Source: Qipengyuania_C sp046254955 (lineage in GTDB: Bacteria; Pseudomonadota; Alphaproteobacteria; Sphingomonadales; Sphingomonadaceae). From it: 64,000 nucleotides of DNA. The stretch is from assembly GCF_046254955.1 (NCBI RefSeq), contig NZ_JBJXRG010000001.1, positions 248,001 to 312,000 of the forward strand, given 5' to 3'. The stretch's first letter is position 1. Every line of letters starts with the position of its first letter. The notes under the pieces were generated by a model. It worked only from the letters and a program-made list of their open reading frames with translations. It was not told where the DNA came from and made no database searches. A program made the position numbers and the translations under genes. Below are positions 1 through 9,373 of this stretch, piece by piece.

Positions 1-1
1 C

Positions 2-1900
2 GAGAACAGTTCCGGTTCCACACGGCGCAATCAGCCTGAACAGCGCGGACTGGGCCAGGCGAATGAAAACATCCTGCTCAATAGCCAGCGGCTCACCAGC
101 AAATCATCGAGTCTTGCCGACCAGCTGGGCCGCATTCCTGCGCGCAATGTGCTGCGGATCGAAATCCTCGATGGAACGGCGCTCGATATCCCGGGCCTCA
201 GCGGCCAGGTCGCCAATATCGTCTTGGCCCAATCGAGTGCGCTTTCAGGCCAGTTCGAATGGAATCTCATCCATCGACCGACGACCAACCGGTGGAACCC
301 GACCGAAGCCAATGTGTCGGTCAGCGGCGCCACCGGCGATCTTGATTTCACCGTCTCGCTGAGCAACAACTCGCTGAGGTTTGCCGCGAAGGGCCCTACC
401 CTGCTGAGCGATGGTGATGGCATTCTCACCGAAACGCGCGAGACTTTCTACCGCTTCCACAATGACGCGCCAAAGATCTCGGCCGATCTGCGCTACGATG
501 GTATCGCCGGGGCGGTCGCGAACCTGAACCTGTCCTACGAGAGGGTCTATTCGCGGACACGCGAAACCGACACCCGCGATCTGGTAAGCGGCATTGACCA
601 GGCCCAATTGAGAAGATTCCGATCGCGCGGATACGAGTACGAGATCGCCGGAGATATCGAATTCGCTCTGGGACCTGGTCGGCTCAAGCTGATCGGGCTC
701 GAATCGTTCAACACGCGCGACAACACAGAAACTGCGGTCATCTCTTTTGTCGACCTTTCGGATCCCACTGGGCGCCGTTTTGCTTTCGGCAGCGACAAGG
801 GCGAGCGGATCGGACGCGCCGAGTACTCGTGGCCCATGTTAGGTATCGAATGGCAGCTTTCGGGCGAAGCGGCATTCAACCGGCTCGACAATGTCGCGCA
901 GCTTTTTCTGCTCGCTTCGAATGGCGACTTCGTCGAGATCAATTTTCCCGGCGGAACCGGCGGCGTGCGCGAAGATCGCTACGAATCGATCCTTTCCGCG
1001 AGTGGATCGCTATCGGACAATCTCTCCTACCAGCTTTCCGGCGGCGCCGAGTTTTCAACCATTTCGCAAAGCGGGGCGAATTCAGTCTCGCGCAGCTTCG
1101 CGCGGCCCAAAGGCAGCGTGTCGCTTGCTTGGTCTGCGGGCAATGGATGGGACGCCTCCCTCGAGATCGCGCGCCGCGTCGGTCAGCTGGACTTTGGCGA
1201 CTTCCTCGCCACCGTTTCACTCGGCAACGAGCAGCAGGACGCTGCCAATGCCCGCCTCGTGCCGCAACAAAGCTGGGAAGGCGAACTGGAGATCACCCGC
1301 GACTTTGGTCGCTGGGGTAATGGCACGCTGACCCTGTTTCACCAGGAAATCTCCGACCTGGTCGATATCATTGCCTTGCCCGACGGGCGCGCCGCCAAGG
1401 GCAATATCGCTTCGGCAACGCTCACTGGGGCGGAACTAGACGCGACGATAGAACTGGAGGCTATGGGTTTTCGCGGCGCTCGCCTCGACATCGGCGGGCG
1501 CGTGGAGCGAAGCCGACTGGATGATCCGGTGGATGGACTGCCGCGGCCTTTCAGTCGCCGGCAAGCCCATCGTTTCGAGTTCGACTTCCGCCACGATGTG
1601 CCGCAAACCGACTGGGCTTGGGGCTTCGGCGCCAACACGACACGCTTCGGGCGATACTTCCGTGTCGGGGAATTCGGGCGCGAATTTTCCGGACCGAGCT
1701 TCTTGAAGGTCTTCATCGAGAACAAGGATGTATTCGGCCTCAACGCCCGGCTCGAGCTCGACAATATCACCGGTCCACGGCGCAGGCTGATCCGCACGAT
1801 TTTCGACGGCGTGCGCGGGAGCGATCCGATAGTGATCGAGGAAGATCGCGCGCAGCGGATCGGGACAAAATTTCAATTCACGCTGTCCGGAAACTTTTGA
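2..1900 (+). CDS. TonB-dependent receptor-like outer-membrane protein (5' end outside window)
   Basis: The reading frame is open from base 2, so the gene starts upstream of the window; the first ATG seen (149) is internal. The translated start (RGLGQANENILLNSQRL, then QLGRIPARNVLRIEILDG) is the end of a TonB plug domain, in which an arginine-isoleucine-proline stretch precedes a 'V-x-R-I-E-I-L-D-G' strand. The rest, about 580 residues, alternates short aromatic-rich strands typical of a 22-strand barrel and ends in FTLSGNF, with a C-terminal phenylalanine as expected for BAM-inserted barrels. The substrate cannot be told. A secreted amidase follows 39 bp downstream and may share the transcript. 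Confidence 0.8.
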   Translation, partial: ENSSGSTRRNQPEQRGLGQANENILLNSQRLTSKSSSLADQLGRIPARNVLRIEILDGTALDIPGLSGQVANIVLAQSSALSGQFEWNLIHRPTTNRWNPTEANVSVSGATGDLDFTVSLSNNSLRFAAKGPTLLSDGDGILTETRETFYRFHNDAPKISADLRYDGIAGAVANLNLSYERVYSRTRETDTRDLVSGIDQAQLRRFRSRGYEYEIAGDIEFALGPGRLKLIGLESFNTRDNTETAVISFVDLSDPTGRRFAFGSDKGERIGRAEYSWPMLGIEWQLSGEAAFNRLDNVAQLFLLASNGDFVEINFPGGTGGVREDRYESILSASGSLSDNLSYQLSGGAEFSTISQSGANSVSRSFARPKGSVSLAWSAGNGWDASLEIARRVGQLDFGDFLATVSLGNEQQDAANARLVPQQSWEGELEITRDFGRWGNGTLTLFHQEISDLVDIIALPDGRAAKGNIASATLTGAELDATIELEAMGFRGARLDIGGRVERSRLDDPVDGLPRPFSRRQAHRFEFDFRHDVPQTDWAWGFGANTTRFGRYFRVGEFGREFSGPSFLKVFIENKDVFGLNARLELDNITGPRRRLIRTIFDGVRGSDPIVIEEDRAQRIGTKFQFTLSGNF

Positions 1901-1939
1901 CAGGCTTGCATTGTCGCTCTGCAGCGGCAGGATGCGCGG

Positions 1940-3478
1940 ATGACCCACCTCTTATCGCGCCTCGCGCTCCCCTTCGCCTTCTTCACTGCTTGCGCCGCGA
2001 TTGGACAGACTCCATCGCTTGACGACGATCACGCTGGCCCGCCCAGCCCCGCAGCAGAGGCTGCGCGGGCCTATATCGAGCAAATCGAGGCGCTCGATGA
2101 TGCCGGACCCCAGCTCAATGCGGTAATCGTCTACAATCCCGGAGCACCGGCGCTGGCCGCAGAAGCCGAGCGCGAGGGCCTGCCGCTCGCCGGAGGTACG
2201 GTGCTCGTGAAGGATAACATCGAGACCTACGAGTTCCCGACCACCGCCGGCAGCCTCGCGCTCAAAGCCAACCGCACCGCGCGCGATGCACCCTTGATCG
2301 AACGGCTGCGCGCGGCGGGCGGCGTAGTTCTCGGCAAAACCAACCTCAGCGAATGGGCCAATATCCGTGGTCGCACGTCGACCAGCGGGTGGAGCGCGAT
2401 TGGCGGGCTTACACGCAACCCGCACGCGACTGACCGGACGACATGTGGCTCTTCATCAGGTAGCGGCGCAGCCGTAGCGGCAGGAATGGTGTGGGCTGCG
2501 ATTGGAACCGAGACCAACGGCTCGATTACTTGTCCTGCCAGCATCAACGGCATTGTGGGCTTCAAGCCAACGGTCGGACTGGTGAGCCGCACACATGTGG
2601 TCCCGATCAGCGCGACACAGGATACCGCCGGACCGATGGCGATCTCGGTCACCGATACAGCCATGCTGCTGACCGCAATGGCAGGCAGTGATCCCGCCGA
2701 TTCCGCGACTGTGGATGCGGATCGCTATGCGACGGACTTTAGCGCCGGACTTGAAGAATACTCGCTCGAAGGCGTGCGGGTCGGTGTCCTCAAGAACCAA
2801 TCGGGATCGCACCGTGGCGTCAATGCACTCTTGGATATTGCGCTGGATGACCTGGAACGCGCCGGGGCAATCCTCATCCCGATCAAGTACGACTGGCCGG
2901 AAGGCTTCTGGAACCGCTCACTCGACGTCCTGCTGTTCGAGCTGCGGCGCGACATGGATGCCTATCTGGCGACGCTGCCGGGCGAAGGTTTGCCGAAAAC
3001 CCTCTCCGATGTGGTCGCATTCAACTATGCGAACGGCGAGACCGAGCTGCGGTTCTTCGGACAGGATCTGCTTGAAGCGTCTCTCCTGGCAACCGATGAA
3101 GAGGCCTACCGCGAAGCTCTCGAGACCAATCTCAGCGCTACACGCGAAGACGGGATTGATCGGCTGCTGGCGGAAAACGAAGTCAGCTTCCTGGTTGCAC
3201 CGACTGTCGATCCTGCATGGTCAATCGATCTGATCAATGGCGACCATTCCGGTCTCGGGGCAGGTGCCGGTTCTCTCGCGGCCATTGCCGGATACCCGCA
3301 TCTGACGGTGCCGATGGGCGCGGTCGAGGGGCTGCCGGTAGGCCTGAGCTTCATGGCGGGCAAATGGCAGGACCACAGGGTGCTCAAAGCGGGCGCCGCA
3401 TATGAAAGGGCTCGGTCAGCAATGCTGCCCGAGCCCTCCTATCTGCCGTGGTCGCCGCTCTCGCGAGGGAACGAGTGA
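1940..3478 (+). CDS. secreted amidase (amidase signature family)
   Basis: This 512-residue protein belongs to the amidase signature family, which hydrolyses C-N amide bonds with a Ser-cisSer-Lys triad. The catalytic lysine lies in LVKDNIET, and the Gly/Ser-rich signature CGSSSGSGAAVAAG followed by GTETNGSITCPAS supplies the two serines. The N-terminus (MTHLLSRLALPFAFFTACAA) looks like a Sec signal peptide, possibly with a weak lipobox, so it should act in the periplasm. Its position 39 bp behind a receptor gene suggests the two may be used together. Similar proteins are often labelled glutamyl-tRNA amidotransferase A, but the signal peptide and the lack of gatB/gatC neighbours argue against that role. 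Confidence 0.85.
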   Translation: MTHLLSRLALPFAFFTACAAIGQTPSLDDDHAGPPSPAAEAARAYIEQIEALDDAGPQLNAVIVYNPGAPALAAEAEREGLPLAGGTVLVKDNIETYEFPTTAGSLALKANRTARDAPLIERLRAAGGVVLGKTNLSEWANIRGRTSTSGWSAIGGLTRNPHATDRTTCGSSSGSGAAVAAGMVWAAIGTETNGSITCPASINGIVGFKPTVGLVSRTHVVPISATQDTAGPMAISVTDTAMLLTAMAGSDPADSATVDADRYATDFSAGLEEYSLEGVRVGVLKNQSGSHRGVNALLDIALDDLERAGAILIPIKYDWPEGFWNRSLDVLLFELRRDMDAYLATLPGEGLPKTLSDVVAFNYANGETELRFFGQDLLEASLLATDEEAYREALETNLSATREDGIDRLLAENEVSFLVAPTVDPAWSIDLINGDHSGLGAGAGSLAAIAGYPHLTVPMGAVEGLPVGLSFMAGKWQDHRVLKAGAAYERARSAMLPEPSYLPWSPLSRGNE

Positions 3479-3486
3479 CCAGCTGA

Positions 3487-5037
3487 TTACTTCTTGGCTG
3501 CCGCCTTCTTGGCCGGGGCCTTCTTCTTGGCAGGAGCCTTCTTGGCGGCGGGCTTTTTCTCCGCAGCCTTCTTCGGTTCAGCTTTCTTGGCGGGAGCCTT
3601 CTTCTTTGGCGCAGCCTTCTTCTCGCCATCCTTTTTCGCCGCAGCTTTCTTGGCCGGGGCCTTCTTTTTCGGCGCGGCCTTCTTCTTGGCTGGCTTCGCT
3701 GCTTCGCTTTCCTCCGCTTCGATAGCGGCCTCGAGCTCTTCGCGGGTCACTTCGCGCTCGGTGACTTCGGCCTTGTCGAACAGGAAGTCCACGACCTTGT
3801 CCTCATAGAGCGGCGCGCGCAGCTGGGCAGCCGCCATCGGTTCCTGCTGCACGTATTGGACGAACTTTTCACGGTCATCGGGGCTGTACTGCTGGGCGGC
3901 CTGCTGGATGAGCATGCTCATTTCCTGCTGGCTGACCTGGACGTTGTTCTGCTGCCCGATTTCGGAAAGCAACAGACCGAGGCGAACGCGGCGTTCGGCG
4001 ATCCGGCGATAATCGTCCTTTTCGGCCTCGATTTCCTTCATCGCGGCTTTGGGATCTTCCTCACTTGACGCTTCCTGCTCAAGCTGGGCCCAGATCTGGT
4101 CGAACTCGGCATTGACCATGCCTTCGGGGACCGGGAAGTCGTGACCGGCCGCCAGTGTATCGAGCAGCTGGCGCTTCATCTGCGTACGGGTAAGTCCGGC
4201 AGTTTCCTGCTCAAGCTGGCCGCGCATCAGTTCCTTGAGCTTGTCGAGACTATCAAGGCCGAAGTTCTGGGCCATCTCGTCATCGATCTTGCTCTCCGTT
4301 TCGACCTTCACTGCCTTTACGACGATGTCGAAAGTCGCTTCCTTGCCCTTGAGGTTATCGGCCGGATAATCATCCGGGAACGTAACCGAGATCGTCTTCT
4401 CATCACCCGCTTTCGATCCCGTCAGCTGCTCTTCGAAGCCCGGAATGAACTGGCCCGATCCGAGCACCAGTGGCGCATCTTCGGCTTTGCCGCCTTCGAA
4501 CTCTTCGCCGTCGAGCTTTCCGGTGAAGTCGATGATCAGCTGGTCGCCGTCACCTGCCTTCTTGGTCTTCGCGGCATCCTTGTAGCTTTTCTGGCCTTCG
4601 GCGAGCCGTGCAATCGCCTCATCAACCTGGTCCTCGCCAACAGGAACAGTCAGACGTTCGAGCTTGAGATTGTCGAGCGTTGGCGCTTCGACCTTGGGAA
4701 GGATTTCGAGTTCGACAGTGAGTACGGCATCTTTGCCTTCCTCATAACCTTCGCCCAGTTCAACCCTCGGCTGCATTGCCGGACGCAATTCATTGTCCTG
4801 CATCAGGCCATCGACAGATTCGCGGATCGTGTCATTAATTGCCTGCGCATGAATTTGTTCGCCATGCATCTTCTTGACGAGATTGGCCGGAACCTTGCCT
4901 GGGCGGAACCCCGGCATTTTCACCTGCGGCGCGATCTTCTTGACTTCGCCATCAACACGCGCGGCAATTTCATCCGCGGTGATTGTCAGCTGATAGCCAC
5001 GCTTGAGGCCTTCGTTGGTGATTTCCTTGGTTTGCAT
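3487..5037 (-). CDS. tig: trigger factor with basic Lys/Ala/Pro tail
   Basis: Trigger factor is the ribosome-bound chaperone that meets nascent chains; it has a ribosome-binding N-domain, an FKBP-type prolyl isomerase domain and a C-terminal cradle. The ribosome-docking region with its GFRPGKVP signature lies near residues 43-50 and the PPIase part starts near residue 160. The chaperone body ends near residue 435. About 80 further residues are almost entirely lysine, alanine and proline (repeats of KKAPAKK and KKKAAPKKK), like a histone H1 tail; E. coli trigger factor has 432 residues and no such tail. The gene converges on the amidase gene with 8 bp between stops. tRNA-Leu lies just upstream on the same strand. 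Confidence 0.95.
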   Translation of the reverse strand: MQTKEITNEGLKRGYQLTITADEIAARVDGEVKKIAPQVKMPGFRPGKVPANLVKKMHGEQIHAQAINDTIRESVDGLMQDNELRPAMQPRVELGEGYEEGKDAVLTVELEILPKVEAPTLDNLKLERLTVPVGEDQVDEAIARLAEGQKSYKDAAKTKKAGDGDQLIIDFTGKLDGEEFEGGKAEDAPLVLGSGQFIPGFEEQLTGSKAGDEKTISVTFPDDYPADNLKGKEATFDIVVKAVKVETESKIDDEMAQNFGLDSLDKLKELMRGQLEQETAGLTRTQMKRQLLDTLAAGHDFPVPEGMVNAEFDQIWAQLEQEASSEEDPKAAMKEIEAEKDDYRRIAERRVRLGLLLSEIGQQNNVQVSQQEMSMLIQQAAQQYSPDDREKFVQYVQQEPMAAAQLRAPLYEDKVVDFLFDKAEVTEREVTREELEAAIEAEESEAAKPAKKKAAPKKKAPAKKAAAKKDGEKKAAPKKKAPAKKAEPKKAAEKKPAAKKAPAKKKAPAKKAAAKK

Positions 5038-5095
5038 CTGGAACGTCTTGCCTTGTCTAAAATATCGTCAGTGCCGGACAGCCTGCGCAGCGGTC

Positions 5096-5180
5096 TGGTG
5101 CGGGCGAAGGGACTCGAACCCCCACATCTTGCGATACTGGTACCTAAAACCAGCGCGTCTACCAATTCCGCCACGCCCGC
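5096..5180 (-). tRNA. tRNA-Leu (UAG anticodon)
   Basis: On the minus strand the 85-nt sequence folds into a class II tRNA: acceptor stem GCGGGCG/CGCCCGC, a D-arm with GGTAGAC, an anticodon arm CTGGT-TTTAGGT-ACCAG giving UAG, a long variable arm, and a T-arm GGGGGTTCGAGTCCC. The discriminator base is A and the 3' CCA is encoded. UAG reads CUN leucine codons. It lies directly upstream of tig on the same strand. Confidence 0.96.
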
Positions 5181-5543
5181 AACCCGAACGAAGCCGCGCG
5201 GGAAACCTTACGGCCCCCGCGCGCGTTGCGATGCGCCTCTATCCTCGTGTGACGAAAAGGGCAAGCGTGGTCTCCAACCCCGGAACGCATCTGGCCTCTC
5301 AGGTGTTGAATCCATGAATCAAAATCGGAGTCGCTATAATGATGTTACAGCCCAATGCGCTGCCCGAACTGGTGAGTTCCCAGATACCGGCTGAGCTACC
5401 GCGCGAAACCCATCCAGAGGAAGAGCCGGTTCATCAGCTCGACGAACCTGCCCCGACACCTTTAGATCTGGCATAGGCGAAGCTACCCGGCCAGTTGGCA
5501 GTCGGTGCTTGCCGCGAACTGCCGCTCGCGATAACGCGCGCGC

Positions 5544-5864
5544 ATGAACGACGAAACAACGCCTCAGACCGAAGCAGCCGCCGCGCAAGTGGGCAGCACC
5601 GATGTCCCGCCTGATCGCCTCTCGGTGAATATCAAGAGCGAGCATTTCCAGTCCGAAGTGCTGCAGCGCGGTGTGCGGATCAAATTTAAGGGGAGCGAGC
5701 GCACCAATATCGAGGAGTATTGTATCTCCGAGGGTTGGGTTAAAGTGCAGGCCGGCAAGACCATGGACCGTCACGGCAACCCGCTGACCATTACGCTGAA
5801 AGGGCCGGTCGAAGCATGGTATGACGATCTGGGGGATGATGCTCCGGTCGCAAAGGCGGACTGA
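5544..5864 (+). CDS. DUF3297 family small protein
   Basis: A 106-residue protein matching the DUF3297 family: after an acidic variable N-terminus come DRLSVNIKSEHF, RGVRIKFKG, the conserved NIEEYCISEGWVKV and DRHGNPLTITLKGPVEAW. No signal peptide or membrane segment is present, so it should be cytosolic. The function of the family is unknown. It stands alone between tRNA-Leu and der; no operon partner is evident. The 363 bp between the tRNA and this gene hold no other gene that can be supported. Confidence 0.85.
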   Translation: MNDETTPQTEAAAAQVGSTDVPPDRLSVNIKSEHFQSEVLQRGVRIKFKGSERTNIEEYCISEGWVKVQAGKTMDRHGNPLTITLKGPVEAWYDDLGDDAPVAKAD

Positions 5865-6084
5865 GATCTTTCCTACAGTTCCAGGCGCGTGGCATGCTCA
5901 CAAATATGTCACACCAAGCAATTGAAAAAACTTCCACTTTTGCGCTTTCGGGCGAAGCACACGGAAGGCATGATTCGAGCTTCTGGACTGTGCTCCATGT
6001 GCTCCATCGCGTAGGATTTCGGCTTTCTGATCCGCCGATTTCCTTGCCAAACGAGCGAGCATCCCCCACCTGCGCTGCGACACC

Positions 6085-7497
6085 ATGAAACCCACAGTCA
6101 TCATCATCGGCCGGCCCAATGTCGGAAAGTCGACCCTGTTCAACCGGCTGGTCGGCAAGAAGCTCGCGCTGGTCGATGACCAGCCGGGGGTGACACGCGA
6201 TCGCCGTATGGGTGACGCTGAGATCGCGGGAATGAAATTCACAGTCGTAGATACGGCGGGTTGGGAAGACGACAGCCCCGAAAGCCTGCCCGGCCGGATG
6301 CGAAAGCAAACCGAAGTCAGCCTCGAGGGTGCCGATGCGGCAATGTTCGTGATCGATTCGCGGGTGGGGCTCACTCCGCTGGACGAGGAAATCGCGCGAT
6401 GGCTGCGCGGACAGGACCTGCCGGTGGTGGCGGTTGCCAACAAAGCCGAAGGCAAAGCCGGCGATAGCGGCATAATGGAAGCCTATTCGCTGGGCTTCGG
6501 CGATCCGGTTCCGCTCTCTGCTGAACACGGCGAAGGCGTAGCCGACCTGTTCGATGCCTTGTGGCCGATCATCGGCGCGCAGGCTGACGGCGAGGAAGCC
6601 GAAGAAGCCGCCTGGGATGACGAGGACGCGCCGCTCGGCCCGCTCAAGCTGGCAATCGTGGGGCGGCCCAATGCCGGCAAATCGACGCTGATCAACCAGC
6701 TGCTCAAGGAAGACCGCCTGCTGACCGGTCCGGAAGCGGGAATCACGCGCGATTCGATCGCTGTCGAATGGCAATGGCAAGATCCCAAATCGGGCGAGAC
6801 ACGCGAGATCCGGCTGATCGACACGGCGGGAATGCGCAAGAAACGCAATGTTACTGAAAAACTTGAGAAGCTCTCGGTCGCCGATGCGCGCCGCGCGATC
6901 GATTTCGCAGAGGTGGTCGTCTTGCTGCTTGATGCGACGCAGGGGCTGGAGCATCAGGATCTCAAGATTGCCAGCATGGTGCTCGAAGAAGGGCGCGCGC
7001 TGATGATCGCGATCAACAAGTGGGACATCGCCGAAAATCCCAGTTCGCTGTTCAACGGCGTGCGCGCAGCGCTGGACGATGGCCTGGCACAAGTACGCGG
7101 CCTGCCTCTGTTTGCGGTCTCGGCCAAGAACGGCAAAGGTCTCGATACGATGCTGGGCGCCGCATTCGAAATTCGCGAAAGCTGGTCGAAGCGCGTGCCT
7201 ACTGCTGCGCTCAACCGCTGGTTCGACGATGCGCTCGAAACCAATCCTCCGCCTGCACCGGGCGGGCGCCGGATCAAGTTGCGCTACATCACGCAGGCTG
7301 GGACGCGGCCACCGCGCTTCGTGGTATTCGGAACAAGGCTCGATTCGCTGCCCAAGAGTTACGAACGCTATCTAGTGAATGGTATCCGCGCCAAGCTCGG
7401 TTTCGAGGCGGTGCCGGTGCGAGTCGTACTCAAGAGCCCCAAGAACCCCTACAACGCCAACAAGGGCGGCGGGGGAAACTATAGCGGCGAGCGGTGA
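6085..7497 (+). CDS. der: ribosome biogenesis GTPase Der
   Basis: Der (EngA) is an essential GTPase with two tandem G domains and a KH-like domain that acts in maturation of the 50S subunit. Both P-loops are intact (GRPNVGKST near residue 9 and GRPNAGKST near residue 192), with DTAGW and DTAGM switch II motifs, and NKAE and NKWD specificity motifs. An acidic linker (EEAEEAAWDDEDA) joins the domains. The C-terminal KH-like domain includes PPAPGGRRIKLRY. At 470 residues it has the usual length. The long open frame antisense to it is a shadow of its biased codons. Confidence 0.97.
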   Translation: MKPTVIIIGRPNVGKSTLFNRLVGKKLALVDDQPGVTRDRRMGDAEIAGMKFTVVDTAGWEDDSPESLPGRMRKQTEVSLEGADAAMFVIDSRVGLTPLDEEIARWLRGQDLPVVAVANKAEGKAGDSGIMEAYSLGFGDPVPLSAEHGEGVADLFDALWPIIGAQADGEEAEEAAWDDEDAPLGPLKLAIVGRPNAGKSTLINQLLKEDRLLTGPEAGITRDSIAVEWQWQDPKSGETREIRLIDTAGMRKKRNVTEKLEKLSVADARRAIDFAEVVVLLLDATQGLEHQDLKIASMVLEEGRALMIAINKWDIAENPSSLFNGVRAALDDGLAQVRGLPLFAVSAKNGKGLDTMLGAAFEIRESWSKRVPTAALNRWFDDALETNPPPAPGGRRIKLRYITQAGTRPPRFVVFGTRLDSLPKSYERYLVNGIRAKLGFEAVPVRVVLKSPKNPYNANKGGGGNYSGER

Positions 7498-7569
7498 CGG
7501 CTACCCCGTCGATTCCGTCCAAACCCCGTTCCCGCATCTGTGCTAAGGGTCTCCTTTGGGAGACAACTA

Positions 7570-9354
7570 ATGAATAAGACTTACCTGTATGCCGCGCTTG
7601 CCGCGGGCGCATCGGTGCTTGTCGGCACGCACTCTTCGCTGGTCGGCGCGACCTTGTCGGCCGAGCAGCTGAAAGCGCTTGATCCCACGGCGGTAGGAAG
7701 ATCGGTATGCCGCGGCATCGGGATCCCGGGCGAAGCGCTCGATCAGAGACTGGCGATCGCGCAAAGTTATTCCGCCTCGCTGGGCATGGGCTTGGCGAGC
7801 ATGCCGCTCTATGATGAAATAATGCCGACGCAGCTGCCTACGGGCGGGCTGACAGGCGAAGCGCGGCGGTTCTTCGACCAGGGCATGGCGCTTAGCTACG
7901 GCTTCAATCATGCCGGAGGCATCCGCGCCTTCCGCGAGGCTGCATCACGGGCGCCCGATTGCGCGATGTGCTGGTGGGCCATCGCTATGGCCAACGGCCC
8001 CAATATCAATGCCCCGATGGGCGAAGCGCAGAATGCCGCCGCCCTAGCCGCACTCGCGAAGGCCGAGGCACTTGCCAACGCTGGTTCAGCCGAAGCCGAG
8101 CTAATCGCAATCCAGAAGCTGCGCTTCTCGCCCGATCCCGCCGCGGATCGCGGTGTTCTCGACAAGGCCTATGCCGATGCGATGTTGGCCAATGCAGCGG
8201 CCAATCCCGACAATGACGATATCGCGGTACTCGCGGCCGAATCCGCCATGACGACAACCGCCTGGTACTATTGGGACGACGTGAGCAAGGAACCGCAGCC
8301 GCGCATCGGCGAGGCTGTCTCGCTGATCCAGCGCGTGGTGGATCGCAATCCGAGGCATCCGCAGGCCTCGCACCTCTACATCCACCTGATGGAGAACGGC
8401 CCCGATCCTCTGATGGCAGAGAAGGCCGCCGATTCGCTTGCGGCATCCGCGCCTTCCGCGCTCGGCCACTTGGTGCATATGCCTTCACACATCTACTACC
8501 GGATCGGGCGTTACGCGGATTCAATGAGAAGCAATATCGCCGGCGCGCGGGCCGACGAGAAATATCTCCAGACGGTCGGCGACGATGGCCTCTATCGGTA
8601 CGGATACTATCCGCACAATGTCCATTTCCTGCTCACCAGCGCGCAAATGGTCGGCAACATGCATGCGGTAAGCCAGGAATCTGCAAGGCTGAAATCGATC
8701 CTTTCAGTCGAGGCAGCACAAAACATGTCCTGGGTTCAGGCTATCCACGCTGCGCCCGGCTTTGCGTTGGCACAATTCGCCTCGCCCGCCGCCATCCTTG
8801 CGCTGACGGATGAGCCCTCACCGCTGGCCTATGTCGAAGCGATGCGACATTATTCGCGTGCTTTGGCCTACACTTATGCGGGTGACGACGACGGTTTCGC
8901 AGACGAAATCGCTTCGCTTGATGCGCAGGAAACCGCGGCAAATGTCGTCGTCATGCGCGAGCAGGGATTCCCGGCGCCCGATATCGTGCGGCTTGCTAGC
9001 CATGTCGCGCGTGGCAAGTATGCCTCGTCCAAGGGTCGCCATGCCGAGGCGGTCGCGCATTTCGAAGCCGCGGAAGAGATCGAGGCGATGATCCCCTATA
9101 ACGAGCCGCCCTACTGGTATTATCCGGTGGCGCAATCGCGCGGCGCGGCGCTTTACCTTTCTGGCGATTACGATGCGGCTAGCACAGCCTTCCGCAAGGC
9201 GCTGTTCAAGGCGCCGAATAGCGGGTGGGCGCTCTATGGTCTGATGAAGTCGGAACGGAAAATCGGGCGCAAAGCAGAGGCTGCAGCCGCCAAAGCGAAG
9301 CTAGACGAAGTCTGGCAAGGTGAGTCTAGCTGGCTGAAGATGGAGCGGTTGTAA
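7570..9354 (+). CDS. exported TPR-repeat protein
   Basis: The ATG at 7570 is chosen because GGGAG lies just upstream and it opens a good signal peptide (MNKTYLYAALAAGASVLVG). The mature part, about 570 residues, is alpha-helical with TPR-like units: a conserved stretch GFNHAGGIRAFREA and CAMCWWAIAMANGPN, and near the C-terminus LYLSGDYDAASTAFRKALF. Proteins of this kind are common in proteobacteria and are annotated only as tetratricopeptide proteins; TPR domains bind other proteins. It is expected in the periplasm. It converges with bfr, and a hairpin spans both stop codons. Confidence 0.85.
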   Translation: MNKTYLYAALAAGASVLVGTHSSLVGATLSAEQLKALDPTAVGRSVCRGIGIPGEALDQRLAIAQSYSASLGMGLASMPLYDEIMPTQLPTGGLTGEARRFFDQGMALSYGFNHAGGIRAFREAASRAPDCAMCWWAIAMANGPNINAPMGEAQNAAALAALAKAEALANAGSAEAELIAIQKLRFSPDPAADRGVLDKAYADAMLANAAANPDNDDIAVLAAESAMTTTAWYYWDDVSKEPQPRIGEAVSLIQRVVDRNPRHPQASHLYIHLMENGPDPLMAEKAADSLAASAPSALGHLVHMPSHIYYRIGRYADSMRSNIAGARADEKYLQTVGDDGLYRYGYYPHNVHFLLTSAQMVGNMHAVSQESARLKSILSVEAAQNMSWVQAIHAAPGFALAQFASPAAILALTDEPSPLAYVEAMRHYSRALAYTYAGDDDGFADEIASLDAQETAANVVVMREQGFPAPDIVRLASHVARGKYASSKGRHAEAVAHFEAAEEIEAMIPYNEPPYWYYPVAQSRGAALYLSGDYDAASTAFRKALFKAPNSGWALYGLMKSERKIGRKAEAAAAKAKLDEVWQGESSWLKMERL

Positions 9355-9373
9355 GCGAGTAGCTTACTCGCTT
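9353..9373. terminator. hairpin across convergent stop codons
   Basis: AAGCGAGTA (9353-9361) pairs perfectly with TACTCGCTT (9365-9373) across a 3-nt loop. The hairpin covers the stop codons of both convergent genes (TPR protein and bfr) and could end transcription from both sides. No strong U-run follows it on either strand, so this is a likely rather than a certain terminator. Confidence 0.5.

Noticed and set aside
3494..3808. Ala/Phe-rich plus-strand frame resembling a membrane protein
   Set aside because: It is the complement of the Lys/Ala/Pro tail of trigger factor; hydrophobicity comes from AAG/CTT complementarity.
4141..5394. 417-codon frame antisense to tig running through the tRNA
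   Set aside because: It covers trigger factor and tRNA-Leu in antisense and shows no domain.
5341..5410. tRNA-like stretch on the minus strand (GGTAGCTCAGCCGGTA)
   Set aside because: Only a D-arm-like string is present; the anticodon loop lacks U33, and no T-arm or matching acceptor stem follows.
5791..7092. 433-codon frame antisense to der
   Set aside because: It mirrors der codon bias, has no family motif, and der is certain on the other strand.
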